Under the pieces are notes generated by a model. The model saw only the letters and a list, made by a program, of their open reading frames with translations, ran no database searches and was not told where the DNA came from. Positions 55,031-64,000 of a stretch of DNA of 64,000 nucleotides are shown piece by piece (the first letter of the stretch is position 1; each line of letters opens with the position of its first letter). The position numbers and the translations under genes were made by a program. The stretch comes from Trichinella spiralis (taxonomy: Eukaryota > Nematoda > Enoplea > Trichinellida > Trichinellidae). The stretch lies in the NCBI GenBank assembly GCA_000181795.3, contig CM012955.1, positions 11,438,304-11,502,303 of the forward strand, read 5' to 3'.

Positions 55031-55683
55031 ATGAATCACCGATTCCTGGACAACAACGATTTATATGTTTTGCATAATTTTATTCTAATTAAATTTTTTT
55101 CACAGCTGGATGTAAGAACTTCACATTTCTTTTTTTTAAGGAATTTATCCACCTATTTTCATTCTTATGTTTTCCATTTTGACTCTAGTCTCCTTTTCTC
55201 TAGAGAACAGCAAAACTATTTTCTCTACCTCCTCAGGGAAGCCGTAGTTTTGGAAGCGGCTGCGCAATGCTCGATTGACAGCTGTCAACGGCATTTCTTA
55301 GGTTCTTGTTCTTTGAACGTCATTCTGATCAAGCCTGATGCCAACGCTGCTTTGGACATCCATTTAGAATTTTCCTTTTCCTGCTCCATGCAATATTATT
55401 TGTATAACCATGCATTTGAAGTTCAATTCAACTTCCAATCTACACGCCCTGCTTCCGCTGCTGCACAATCAAATTCAGGTATGATCAAAATTATTTTCTA
55501 CTTTGGGAATCTTTTGCGGAATTTAAACGGATATTATTAATTATTATATTGTATATTTTCTTCTGCACTATTCTGTGCATCTAATTCATTTCATTTCGAG
55601 TTGAATATTATGAGTGAATCTTTTCTTATCTAGATTATGCATGCGTTCAGTCATTTCTCAACTCTAGCTATACTGAAATGTAA
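55031..55683 (+). CDS. Unrecognised candidate gene (two exons)
   Basis: A frame from an ATG at 55031 stays open for 149 codons to a donor at 55479 (TTCAG/gtatga). It joins in phase to 55634-55683 (acceptor TTATCTAG), ending YTEM and TAA; about 165 residues. An AATAAA follows at 55835-55840. The part from about 55224 to 55478 is clearly richer in G+C and has coding-like composition (several Cys, DIHLEFSFSCS, STRPASAAAQ) and is itself preceded by an acceptor-like CTCCTCAG, so it may be an internal exon of a larger gene, with the AT-rich part before it being intron. No domain is recognised. The TAA could also be bypassed by a donor at AT/gtaagc. Confidence 0.35.
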
Positions 55684-55840
55684 GCTTTCAACAATACAAT
55701 GATAAATTTTATACGATTGATTGATTAACCTTTTTTTCATAAATTATTAATTTATAAACAGTCTATTCTGTGTATATAAGTGATTGCCAGAACAATGTGG
55801 AAAAAAATTTTCAAATTCACCGAAAGTTCTATTCAATAAA

Positions 55841-57199
55841 TACAAAACTTGTTTGACTACCTGTATTTTACTTTCTTACTGTCATTTTCACCCATATTTT
55901 GACATTGACTTTTGTTTTCGTTCTTTTGTAAATTTTACATTTACGCAAATTAACCAATTTGCCAACCAATCAATCATATTTTTTTTATATTGAACGATTA
56001 GCATCATCATTTTAATAGTTAAGATTAGACAGTTCATTTTTACAAATTTAAAATGAAATTTTAATGTAAAATTGTGTATTCATTTTGTATTTTTATTTTG
56101 GCGAATCCGCTACTCCCCCCCTCCCCACCAGAAAAAAAGATTTTGCATCAAGCAATGCTTGATGATAATTTAGGCGATGATTTGAAAAGCGACTTGTTTC
56201 CAGTAATATTTGTTCATAGAAAGATTTCAAACTATGCAAACAGGTGTGTTTTTGCAGGGCAAAGCATGTTAGACATCCCATGCACAGTTGTATTCTTTGG
56301 TGGTGGTGAAAATGCACAAACGACACTAAGTCTATTCTTTGATGCTGTTGAGCACAGCTATGTGCGCTTGAAGTGTTTTGTTCTTTGACAACAAATTCTT
56401 CTCATGGCAATTAATTGTGATTCGCTTCATTTATGAGGTTAAGCAAAATTCAGTTTTAATTGCAGAAAGACGACGATTTTTGCACAGTTAAGTGGTATGT
56501 CAAATTCAAATGGCTTTCGAGTTGTCATTTTTAAACACTTTAAAAATCTGATCAAAATGGAACAGTATGTTTCATCTTTGCAATATTTCATTGTTATTTG
56601 TAATATCTATATCCGAACCAATGTTATATTTGCTTTCATGCTAATTGATCGTTTTGCTAATGAAAGTTTCTTAATAAAAAGAAGGAGACATGTTCAACTG
56701 AAAACTAACCCGTAGCAGTATTAATAAAAGTAAAGTGAATCGTAGTTATGCAAGTGTAAACAATCCATCGGATGGCATTAATCAGAAGAAAAAATATGGA
56801 TTTTCTCCATACCGTGGAAAGATGACAGTTTTATGATGATGATCAAATGTAATATTCATGATGATCTTTTTGTTTGTAAGTGAAAATGACCAGCTGTTGA
56901 ATCGCTTCTTAAATTAAGAAATGTTTTCATCTGTCGGTCGTTGTCGTTAAAAATGGGCGTATATATTGTATGAAAAATTAAACAATATTCAACGATTGTG
57001 CTAAAAAAATCGAACACATCAGCGGACGGATAATCATTGCACAATGCGTGGAGAAAAAGAATAATTATAAATAAATTTTAATCGATGCTTTAATTACGTT
57101 TCAAAATTACCACGTTGACGACAGTAGAGTTTTCTTTTTATGCTACAATTTCAGCAGGCATTATTGACTGGGAGGATTTTTTTTCTTTTCTTTTTTTAG
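55841..57199. other. Region without a supported gene
   Basis: A frame at 56074-56388 opens through a C-rich tract but starts at a non-ATG codon and resembles nothing known. Otherwise AT-rich, with no further structure. Confidence 0.4.
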
Positions 57200-57451
57200 T
57201 TCACATTTGCACCGACTCGTCAATTTGTGACAACCAGCACTCTTAGACCATCAACTAGAGACGCGTAATTAAGCCGACACCAGGAACAAATTATCGGTAG
57301 TTTCGATGGGTCCACTTGGACATTAGAACAACAATGCGGCATTTGTTTGCAAACTGTTCTGTCTGTTCGACTGCATTCGAACAAAGCAATCTCACTTACG
57401 GGACAAATAATAAGCTTTGGAAACTGCGGTGAAATTTCGTTCATCAAAAAG
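57200..57451 (+). promoter_or_regulatory. Probable leader exon and promoter of the globin gene
   Basis: A GC-richer block with stops in all plus frames, ending at AAAAAG/gtaaag near 57451. It is well placed to join the acceptor at 57758-57759 (TTTGTTTAG), 14 nt before the globin start codon. This would be a non-coding first exon and a 306-bp leader intron. Confidence 0.4.
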
Positions 57452-57772
57452 GTAAAGAAAAAAAAATTTTTTTTCCTCTTTTCAATTTAAATGCATTGAA
57501 ACAAAAAATGAACACCCGATTCAACAGATCGACCCTAGTAGACCTGACCTGGGTTAGCAGTGTTGGAAAATTTGCATAAGGTTTTGATAGAAAAAAGGAA
57601 ACAGAAGTAGCATTAAAAAAAAATTTTTTTTGCAACAATAAGTTACAAAAATGTCTAATAGTAAATATACTACTATCGTACAGAAGAGGATTTGATGTTC
57701 AAGTTCAATTGTTCGTGTAGTTTTTTTCCCTAAAAATGTTGTTCCCATTGTTTGTTTAGAAATTGTTGTCCA

Positions 57773-59305
57773 ATGGGAGGACAGTTGTCGTTTTTGCCGT
57801 CGAAATCGGCAACGCGCGCTTCGGAATCACAACAACTGGGCAGCAGTTGCACAACTTTGGCCGAGTCGAAAGAGCCGACGACGACGGTGGAGCGGAACGT
57901 GCCGATGACCATGTCGTGCATTTTTGCCGACGAAGTGGGACGAACCGAAAGGCGGGGTCGCCACGTTGGAGCTCGGCTGGTGCGACGGTTGTTCAAGTCG
58001 AGGAAGTTGCTAAGACGATGTTTGCCAAGCAAGCAGTTCGAAGGGGGTGGGTTGGGGCTTTCGACCGTCCCGTCAGAACGAGCCAGCGTTCCGGCAAAGC
58101 CGAGCAGTTCGGTCAGCGTGCCAGATTTTGACGCCATTTTCGAAGACGCCGCCCTGCGCCAGCATGGCACGCTGACCATGACCGGTCTCAGTGATGGTCC
58201 TGGACCTGGCCCTGGCCCTGCCTTTACCACTGGTGGTGGTGGTGGTGGTGGTTATGGGAATTCGTCGTCGTCCCTAACGACGAATCAAGTCGTGGCGACG
58301 TTGAACAGCGACAGTAACGGTGGATGTTCGTTGTCGTCGGATGAGGACAATTTTTCCTCTTGCTCGTCGTCGAAAGTTGCGAACAACAGCAGCGCCAACT
58401 GGCGTCGCACGATGTCGCTGAAGGTGACTTTCGACGAGTGCAAGAGCACGTCGACCAGCGACAGTGACAATTCGAGAAAGCCGAGCAACGCGTCGACGAA
58501 CAGTAGTCGCAAAGAGCGACTGTGCAGAGCGACGTCGACTTGCACAGTACGCTGCCCGACGCTGGCGACACCGGTGCGTCGTTGGCTTTCGACGGCCGAC
58601 ATGGTTTGTGACCAGGAATTTTTGGACCTGATCAACGGTATTTTACCTTTGGAAAACGACCACACATCCAAAGTGGGGGCGGCGGCGGCGGCAACGACGA
58701 CGACACCAACAACAACAACAACAACAGCAGCAGCAGCAGCTTTATCCGTACAACGGAGCAGTATCAAACGTTCGTCACGTCGTCTCGAATTGCAGCCGCT
58801 TCTCAACGCCGCCCAAATCAAACTGATCCGCAACCACTGGAAAGGCATGTACGTGACGATCGGCCCGACGGCCATTGGCAATCACTTGTTCAATCGGATC
58901 GTGTTCAAAAATCCCCACTGGCGCAAATTGTTCATGTCGATACTGATCGACCACCGCACACCGGGATATTTTTCCAAACGACACGCCCGAGCTATTGGGG
59001 TAGTTTTGAATTTTGTCATCAGAAATCTCGAACTACCCGAAACTGTCGGCATACTGTTGAATATGATCGGCCACTGCCATGCCACGTTGGTCGGTCTCGG
59101 CGTCGACGTTGACCTGTGGGACGTGTTTGCCGAAGCGTTGCTCGAATGTTCGCTCGAGTGGGGCGAAAAAAATCGTCGAGTCGACGAAGTGCGCAAAGCT
59201 TGGGCAATAATTATCGCCTTCATAACGGAAAAAATCAAAGCCGGCTACAACGAAGCTCGTAAAGGGATCATTTATCAACAGATCACCGTCCAAAGGATTA
59301 TTTGA
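57773..59305 (+). CDS. Neuroglobin-like globin with long N-terminal extension
   Basis: One coding exon, 510 residues. The start is the ATG at 57773, just after an acceptor; the frame upstream of it is only intron and has no ATG. The N-terminus MGGQLSF fits the N-myristoylation rule (Gly2, Ser6), so membrane attachment is likely. Residues about 10-330 are low-complexity: Ser-rich, with Gly, Thr and Ala runs (about 162-169, 306-325). The globin fold spans about residues 340-495: helix A NAAQIKLIRNHW, CD region with Phe in NPHWRKLFMSI, distal His404 in RHARAIGVVLNFV and proximal His436 in MIGHCHATLVGLGV. The 32-residue spacing of the two His equals that of neuroglobin, suggesting hexacoordinate haem and a redox, gas-sensing or signalling role instead of O2 transport. 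Nematode genomes encode many such globins, some acylated. The coding part is much richer in G+C than its flanks. Confidence 0.85.
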   Translation: MGGQLSFLPSKSATRASESQQLGSSCTTLAESKEPTTTVERNVPMTMSCIFADEVGRTERRGRHVGARLVRRLFKSRKLLRRCLPSKQFEGGGLGLSTVPSERASVPAKPSSSVSVPDFDAIFEDAALRQHGTLTMTGLSDGPGPGPGPAFTTGGGGGGGYGNSSSSLTTNQVVATLNSDSNGGCSLSSDEDNFSSCSSSKVANNSSANWRRTMSLKVTFDECKSTSTSDSDNSRKPSNASTNSSRKERLCRATSTCTVRCPTLATPVRRWLSTADMVCDQEFLDLINGILPLENDHTSKVGAAAAATTTTPTTTTTTAAAAALSVQRSSIKRSSRRLELQPLLNAAQIKLIRNHWKGMYVTIGPTAIGNHLFNRIVFKNPHWRKLFMSILIDHRTPGYFSKRHARAIGVVLNFVIRNLELPETVGILLNMIGHCHATLVGLGVDVDLWDVFAEALLECSLEWGEKNRRVDEVRKAWAIIIAFITEKIKAGYNEARKGIIYQQITVQRII

Positions 59306-59329
59306 AATGCGATTCGACAATTCGAAACA

Positions 59330-59335
59330 AATAAA
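59330..59335 (+). terminator. Poly(A) signal of the globin gene
   Basis: AATAAA only 25 nt past the stop codon. Confidence 0.5.
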
Positions 59336-59433
59336 TCAACCTTCTCTCCTAAGTCGAACAATTCTTGTCCACTGTTTTTTAATTTTAACCAATTTTGCGG
59401 CTGACCAAAAACAAATTTAAATTTAAATTTTCA

Positions 59434-59514
59434 ACTACTACTACTACTACTACTACTACTAACAAAAATTGCCTACATAAACTTCCATACACACACACAC
59501 ACACACACACACAG
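59434..59514. repeat. (CTA)n and (CA)n microsatellites
   Basis: About nine CTA units (59434-59461) and, 28 bases on, about eleven CA units (59489-59514), just 3' of the globin gene. Confidence 0.9.
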
Positions 59515-60800
59515 ACACATACACACACCTACTTACTTATTTGTCAAGTCAATTAACAGACATTATGAGCTCCACTGGTTGTTTCTAGGTTCGCTTTATC
59601 TTGTCTGGCGATTATCTATCAATCAGATCCATTGAAATTGGCGATTTTGCCCAATTTAATCTCTTTGTTAACATTACCATTCAAATTCGACACATTCACT
59701 GGTAAACTGACTTTTGTTTACAGTAAGCCAATAGACCAAACCAAACTTTTCAAAATTTACCATATCCATTACAGAATGATCAACTTGAAAAAACCGGTTT
59801 TACTACTGTACTTATTTGTATATATCCGATACGTTTTCTTTTTCGAGTTGAATAATAATCGGAACGGCATAATAATCACTTTTACCATTAACCGACACTT
59901 TTTCAAATTTTCATTTTATATATTATTATTATTATTATTATTTTAAAACGCTTCGTTTTGTAAAATTAAACAACCAAATTATTATTACTGAAAAATGTAT
60001 TGAGGAGAGATGTTTGAACAATGTATTCGCTTTCAACTTTTATTTTCAATTTCTCATTTTATTTCATTTTTAAGTATTATCGCTGTCAGTGTATTTGAAC
60101 CCATGCAAGCTACAGTATCCGTTATTGAGGAAAAAAAACAGAAATTTATACGGCGTTTCGTGAAAAAGCGATCACGTGTTCACAAGACAAGATAACAGCG
60201 GCAGGTGGGCTTTAAAATTTACCCACTATCGCGCTCGCCGCACTCTCAACTCAACCAACCATCGCGAATGGTTTTTAATAACAGTGATAAATCGATGTTT
60301 ACTTTAAACATTGTTTGTTCAAATGAATTAATTATTGGAATGTTCATGTTCGACACTTTTTTTTTCTTCTTAAGTAATACCATTTATTTCTTCAACCGTA
60401 CGATCAATGAAAACAAATTAAGCCATTAATCATGCAACGCTGGTCGCGATGCGTCGAAATGAAAAAGGCGCACACAATTTCAGCTAATGTGCTTTTGTTT
60501 TTATTTTATTCTCATTCAGTAAACTTCGAGCTACTATTTGACAACATTAAAACATAAAACGATGATATAGAATCATCACAGCTTCACACAAATTGCCCAC
60601 GATGACGCTATTACAAGCGTTGACTAAAGTGGGTCAGCAGACGAATAAAAATGAATTACAACATTAGGAGGCAGTTGTATATATATATATATATGTAAAC
60701 AGTGATAGTGATTAGAAATGGTGCTTGAATAAAAATTAATTAAACTTTCTAATAGCAGGAAAATGGAAATGGTACTTCAGTTTAAAAAAATACAGCTAAA
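59515..60800. other. Region between globin and RPB7
   Basis: No established gene. An ATG frame at 60010-60195 (61 residues) has a hydrophobic N-terminal half and a strongly basic end (KKQKFIRRFVKKRSR), which could be a small secreted basic peptide or chance. A short TA run lies near 60678-60694. Confidence 0.4.
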
Positions 60801-61319
60801 CTAATCAGAAACGCCCAAATAGTCGTCCATTAGAGTGCCTATTGCGAAAATGTTATTCGCGTCAACTCTGGTTCCCAAAATTTTCAAACGAAGATTCATG
60901 TTGACGGTAATTTCAATCGACTCGTCTTCGTTGCAATAAGACATTGGCTGAGCAGTTGGACGAAATATCAAATCATGAGGTATGCAATGTCGGCTTATGA
61001 AAACCGTCAGCGGCCCAACGAGACAAAACAATCCCAATTTCGATACATTTTCAACTCGTCCCTCAACGACTTCATTCTTTATAGGTCGATATACGACCGC
61101 TTGATATTTGATTGGAAAACGAACGAAGCCACATCCGGACTGCACCAATCCTGCCCCAATAGACAGGATGCCAGTTACGGTTATGATAAAACCATACTTT
61201 CCCATGCACTGCCCTTCAACTTCGAGAATCAATTTCTGACGAACAGTATTGTATAAATGAGGCCCGAAGTAGCGTGGATGCAAAAGTACATCGTGTTCCA
61301 AATTCATCAGAAAAAACAT
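60801..61319 (-). CDS. rpb-7: RNA polymerase II subunit RPB7
   Basis: One exon, 172 residues, the same length as human POLR2G. RPB7 pairs with RPB4 to form the stalk of RNA polymerase II, which binds emerging RNA and helps initiation. The N-terminal RNP-like half has LEHDVLLHPRYFGPHLYNTVRQKL and EGQCMGKYGFIITVT; the OB-fold half has EVVEGRVENVSKLGLFCLVGPL and FISRHCIPHDL. The end GTRVDANNIFAIGTLMDDYLG is diagnostic. No frame break is seen. It is intronless, unlike most multi-exon neighbours; a retrocopy of a gene elsewhere is possible, though no poly(A) relic or target-site duplication was noticed. Confidence 0.95.
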   Translation of the reverse strand: MFFLMNLEHDVLLHPRYFGPHLYNTVRQKLILEVEGQCMGKYGFIITVTGILSIGAGLVQSGCGFVRFPIKYQAVVYRPIKNEVVEGRVENVSKLGLFCLVGPLTVFISRHCIPHDLIFRPTAQPMSYCNEDESIEITVNMNLRLKILGTRVDANNIFAIGTLMDDYLGVSD

Positions 61320-62716
61320 TTTCGGTCACTTTTTTCAGAACTAAAAATTAAATCACTAAGACCAACAATACTGAAGCAATATACATTAGAATGACTTGAA
61401 AATGTAAACAATTAAAACGTTAAACTTTCTCACTTGTAACTAATAATAAACCAATGCTGATGGTAATAGATTAAAAAACAATTCTATTTATATAAAAATA
61501 CTTAGTTTAAACAGTTGCCATACCATTACCAGACGAATTGAACTTAAATGATGCAATTAATTTAATATCTGCCTCAGTTAGAATAAATTTAACTGTGATA
61601 ATCAAATATTAATTATTTGAAAATTCTTCATTAATTGATGCAATAAAATGAACAACCGAACTAATGAAGCAAATAAAATCAAAAAACCATTCACATGTCA
61701 CAACGTTCAAAGAACAATAATGATACGGTATTTAAGACATTTAAGTAATATCATACTTTAATTCGAATCGTATAATTTAATAAAGAAAGTAAAATTAACA
61801 TGAATATAAACTAATAAAAGTAATTTTTTAATTATAAAAAAGTTTCATTAATTAATAAACAATTTTTTAATACCAACGTACAGTATGTTTAAAATTTTAC
61901 AAGCATGAACATGGTACAGTGTAATGAAATTGATTTCAATTCCAATATTACTTAGATTTCATTCAAATGAATTAAATTTATAATTATTCAAATATTTATA
62001 TATGAATAATCTGTTTTTTATTTTGATTTAGAATTTATTTCTAACGCTTACCATAATAGCTGGAACTAATCACCTTATTTTTTTATTACGGTAAAAAATT
62101 TTTTTTATAATTTATACGGTTTGTCGATGAAATTGACGTTCTTTCAGCTTTAAATAGCTTTATTATTAATTTAAATTAATATTAATACCAGAATTTTATG
62201 AATTGATCAATTAAATAGTTGCTAAGAAATCTGAAAATATCTTATTACTTGTAACTAAAAATCCATTCAAATTAAATTAAAATGAAACTCAACAAAAAAT
62301 GAACAATTTTATTATTTAATTGTTTTTTATTAAATTCTTCAATTTTTTCAGTCAAGCACAGTTTTTTTACGTAATTAAGACGACTGCGCTAAAGACGAGA
62401 CAGTTTTGAGTACTTAAATTTCACTACATTTAAACCTTAGTTAAACTGATGCAATATTTTACGCTAAAATGCAGTTATATTTCAGAATTATCTATTTAAA
62501 ACCACAATATGAAGAACATAAAAATATATTTATCTAGCGAACAATAATTAATCGACAACCTTTCAGTTTAAACTTGGATTTATTTTTCAGTTTTTATTTA
62601 TGGGCATATTTGTCTGTTGCTTTATTAAAGCATTTTTACTTTCTAAATAGTTTACGTTTTCAAAATAATACCTCACGGGTAATTATTTATTTTCAACTAA
62701 TCATTTCATGTAATAT
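61320..62716. other. AT-rich region upstream of RPB7
   Basis: No gene seen. Very AT-rich; it should contain the RPB7 promoter and the 3' flank of HSP10. Confidence 0.5.
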
Positions 62717-62722
62717 TTTATT
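62717..62722 (-). terminator. Poly(A) signal of HSP10
   Basis: AATAAA on the minus strand, 51 nt past the stop at 62773. Confidence 0.5.
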
Positions 62723-62772
62723 GCACTTCAAGAAAGCAGGATAAGAGCGTAATATTTAAAGTCGAACGCTTT

Positions 62773-63301
62773 CTATTCATTCCACTTTCCTAGTATGTCT
62801 GATTCTCGAAATATGAAGTAGTCCTGAAAAAAAGTCGCTTTTATTCGGTTATTTAATTTTACATGTTTATTTTACTTTGTTTTCCATGGAAACTTTCGTT
62901 CCTCCATACTCTGGCAGTAGAACATGATCACCAACTTTGACAGACAACGGGATTATTTTACCTTCCTATAACAATTTGATTTAAAATTCAAAAACAAACT
63001 AAAACAACTAAAAAATTTTTGAATAATTTACGTCAGTTCTGGTTCCTTGACCAGTTGCCAATACGACCGCTTCCAATACTTTGCCTTGCGCTTTTTCCGG
63101 TATCATGATTCCTCCTTTTGTTTTCGTTTCTGGTGCAAATTTTTCCACCAAAAGACGATCAAACAGTGGTACAAATTTTTTCACCGCATCCGTTGCCTGA
63201 CGAAACAACATAACATTAGCAAGTTCAACATTCGATTTCATTAAAATGATTTCAAACTTCATAACACTTACCACACCTCGCCTAAACATGAGAAGCGCCA
63301 T
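62773..63301 (-). CDS. Mitochondrial chaperonin HSP10 (cpn10)
   Basis: Four exons in phase: 63272-63301, 63032-63196, 62876-62965 and 62773-62823; 111 residues. HSP10 is the seven-fold lid of the mitochondrial HSP60 chamber. A ten-residue first exon (MALLMFRRGV) adds a short basic, hydrophobic N-terminus that can act as import signal. The body shows FVPLFDRLLVEK, the mobile loop ETKTKGGIMIPEKAQGKVLEA, then LSVKVGDHVLLPEYGGTKV and the C-terminal DYFIFRESDILGK. The third exon runs into a TAA a few bases past the MENK codons if read through, so without its fourth exon the protein would look truncated. Transcribed away from HSP60, 337 bp between start codons. Confidence 0.95.
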
Positions 63302-63454
63302 GCTGCTAATCGTTCAAATCAACACCTATAGACAGCGGATCAATTTCTATACTGATGTTGTATTTTCAAAAGTGAAAGATTTGAAATTGTAAATTATTTT
63401 TGTTCCCTAACCAATCACTAATTCGTAAAACCTAGCTGACCAATCAGATGGACG

Positions 63455-63462
63455 TGACGTCA
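63455..63462. promoter_or_regulatory. CRE/ATF palindrome TGACGTCA
   Basis: Perfect eight-base palindrome, 20 bp from the heat-shock element and 10 bp from a CCAAT box. bZIP factors of the ATF/CREB group, including those of mitochondrial stress responses, bind such sites; binding here is inferred. Confidence 0.55.
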
Positions 63463-63482
63463 AAACTTGCATCATGTTTAGT

Positions 63483-63500
63483 TTCTAGAAATTTCTAGAA
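63483..63500. promoter_or_regulatory. Heat-shock element, four units
   Basis: TTC-TA-GAA-AT-TTC-TA-GAA: four alternating, correctly spaced trinucleotide cores, the ideal binding site for HSF1 trimers. Being inverted, it can serve both genes. Confidence 0.85.
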
Positions 63501-63638
63501 GTCCAACGGTACTCAAAAGAGAACTCAGGTGTCATTATATTCTGCGCTGTTGTGCAGGGAGGGTGCAGTGCTTAGCGCTCCGTGAAACTTTCATCGTACA
63601 CGTTTGCGATAACTGTTGTCGAGTGTTATTAGAAAATA

Positions 63639-63812
63639 ATGGCAATGCGTAATCAATTGTTCCGTCGGTGTCTCTCTTGGAATGGTAAACTCAAAGCCAA
63701 TGTCCGTGGTTATGCTGCTAAAGATTTGCGATTTGGTACCGAAGCCCGGGCTGCCATGCTTACCGGTGTTGATCTACTTGCTGACGCTGTAGCAGTTACA
63801 ATGGGTCCAAAG
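63639..63812 (+). CDS. Mitochondrial chaperonin HSP60, first exon (partial)
   Basis: The first 58 codons, ending at an AAG/gtgtgt donor; the rest lies beyond the window. HSP60 is the double-ring ATP-driven folding chamber of the mitochondrial matrix. Residues 1-25 are rich in Arg/Lys and hydrophobic residues without acids ([19 protein letters not shown]), a matrix-targeting signal, followed by YAAKDLRFG, close to the YAKDVKFG start of mature HSP60s. [16 protein letters not shown] is diagnostic. No second exon is visible up to 64000, so intron 1 exceeds 187 bp. Confidence 0.95.
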
Positions 63813-64000
63813 GTGTGTAAGCTTTATGGTTTTTTTAAATTTGATGTTCAGTAATTTAGTTTTATAAAACTTTTGATTCTACGGCAGTTTAGTTGATGAA
63901 ATTAAGCGTGTTCGAAAAAGTAGTTTGTTTTCCAAGCTTTTTATTTTTGTCTTTATTTATTTTTTGGTTACATCTTGTATTGTGAAAGTTTCAAATGCTT
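63813..64000 (+). other. HSP60 intron 1 (start)
   Basis: AT-rich, begins GTGTGTAAG, no acceptor followed by HSP60-like sequence before the window ends. Confidence 0.7.

Larger units (their letters stand above)
63302..63638. promoter_or_regulatory. Bidirectional HSP10/HSP60 promoter
   Basis: A 337-bp space between the two start codons. It holds CCAAT boxes at 63411-63415 and 63440-63444, a CRE palindrome at 63455-63462 and a perfect heat-shock element at 63483-63500. The head-to-head arrangement of these two genes is known across animals. Confidence 0.85.

Noticed and set aside
56074-56388. 104-codon plus-strand frame
   Set aside because: Non-ATG start, passes through a C-rich intronic-type tract, no domain or splice support.
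57730-58230. Long minus-strand open frame (166 codons) opposite the globin N-terminal region
   Set aside because: It is a mirror of the GC-rich low-complexity coding sequence on the plus strand, with no family similarity and a Gly-Pro run that merely reflects the repeat.

Overview
This is a eukaryotic window, roughly 70% A+T, with multi-exon genes, GT-AG introns (one GC-AG), AATAAA signals close behind most stops, long AT-rich intergenic spaces and many microsatellites. The proteins are animal: a Blimp-1/PRDM1 repressor, an Sp6-9-type Sp factor, a troponin C with only Ca2+ sites II and IV intact, a PLP/M6 tetraspan, an RGK GTPase and a neuroglobin-like globin. An invertebrate ecdysozoan is likely and a nematode, perhaps an AT-rich enoplean of the Trichinella/mermithid kind, is my best guess. 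The species is inference, not proof.

Layout. 1-5 kb: a candidate two-exon gene for a small secreted peptide precursor (minus). 8.1-10.6 kb: RGK GTPase (minus). 10.7-20.3 kb: mostly AT-rich DNA with a few orphan exon candidates. 20.3-22.5 kb: troponin C (minus) with an apparent 2-nt frameshift. 22.9-23.8 kb: a 10-N gap whose two flanks are copies of the same sequence, probably an assembly artefact over the troponin C promoter. 27.7-30.6 kb: Sp8/9-like factor (plus), including a 10-codon first exon about 1 kb upstream. 33.1-33.9 kb: intronless PLP/M6 protein (minus). 35.5-37.4 kb: Aurora-like kinase in ten exons (minus). 38.2-40.8 kb: Blimp-1 in six coding exons (minus). 46.2-48.1 kb: UBE2J1/Ubc6-type E2 enzyme in eight exons (minus). 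55.0-55.7 kb: an unrecognised candidate gene (plus). 57.8-59.3 kb: a 510-residue globin with a myristoylation-type N-terminus (plus). 60.8-61.3 kb: intronless RPB7 (minus). 62.8-64.0 kb: HSP10 (minus) and the first exon of HSP60 (plus), head to head over a 337-bp promoter with a perfect four-unit heat-shock element, a CRE and two CCAAT boxes.

The genes are mostly functionally unrelated neighbours. The exception is the HSP10/HSP60 pair, whose products form one mitochondrial folding machine and here share one promoter. Exon models were built by hand from splice consensus, reading phase and family similarity. Every multi-exon model keeps phase through all its junctions except the troponin C frameshift. 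I found no CRISPR array, operon, clear tRNA/rRNA gene or intact transposon.
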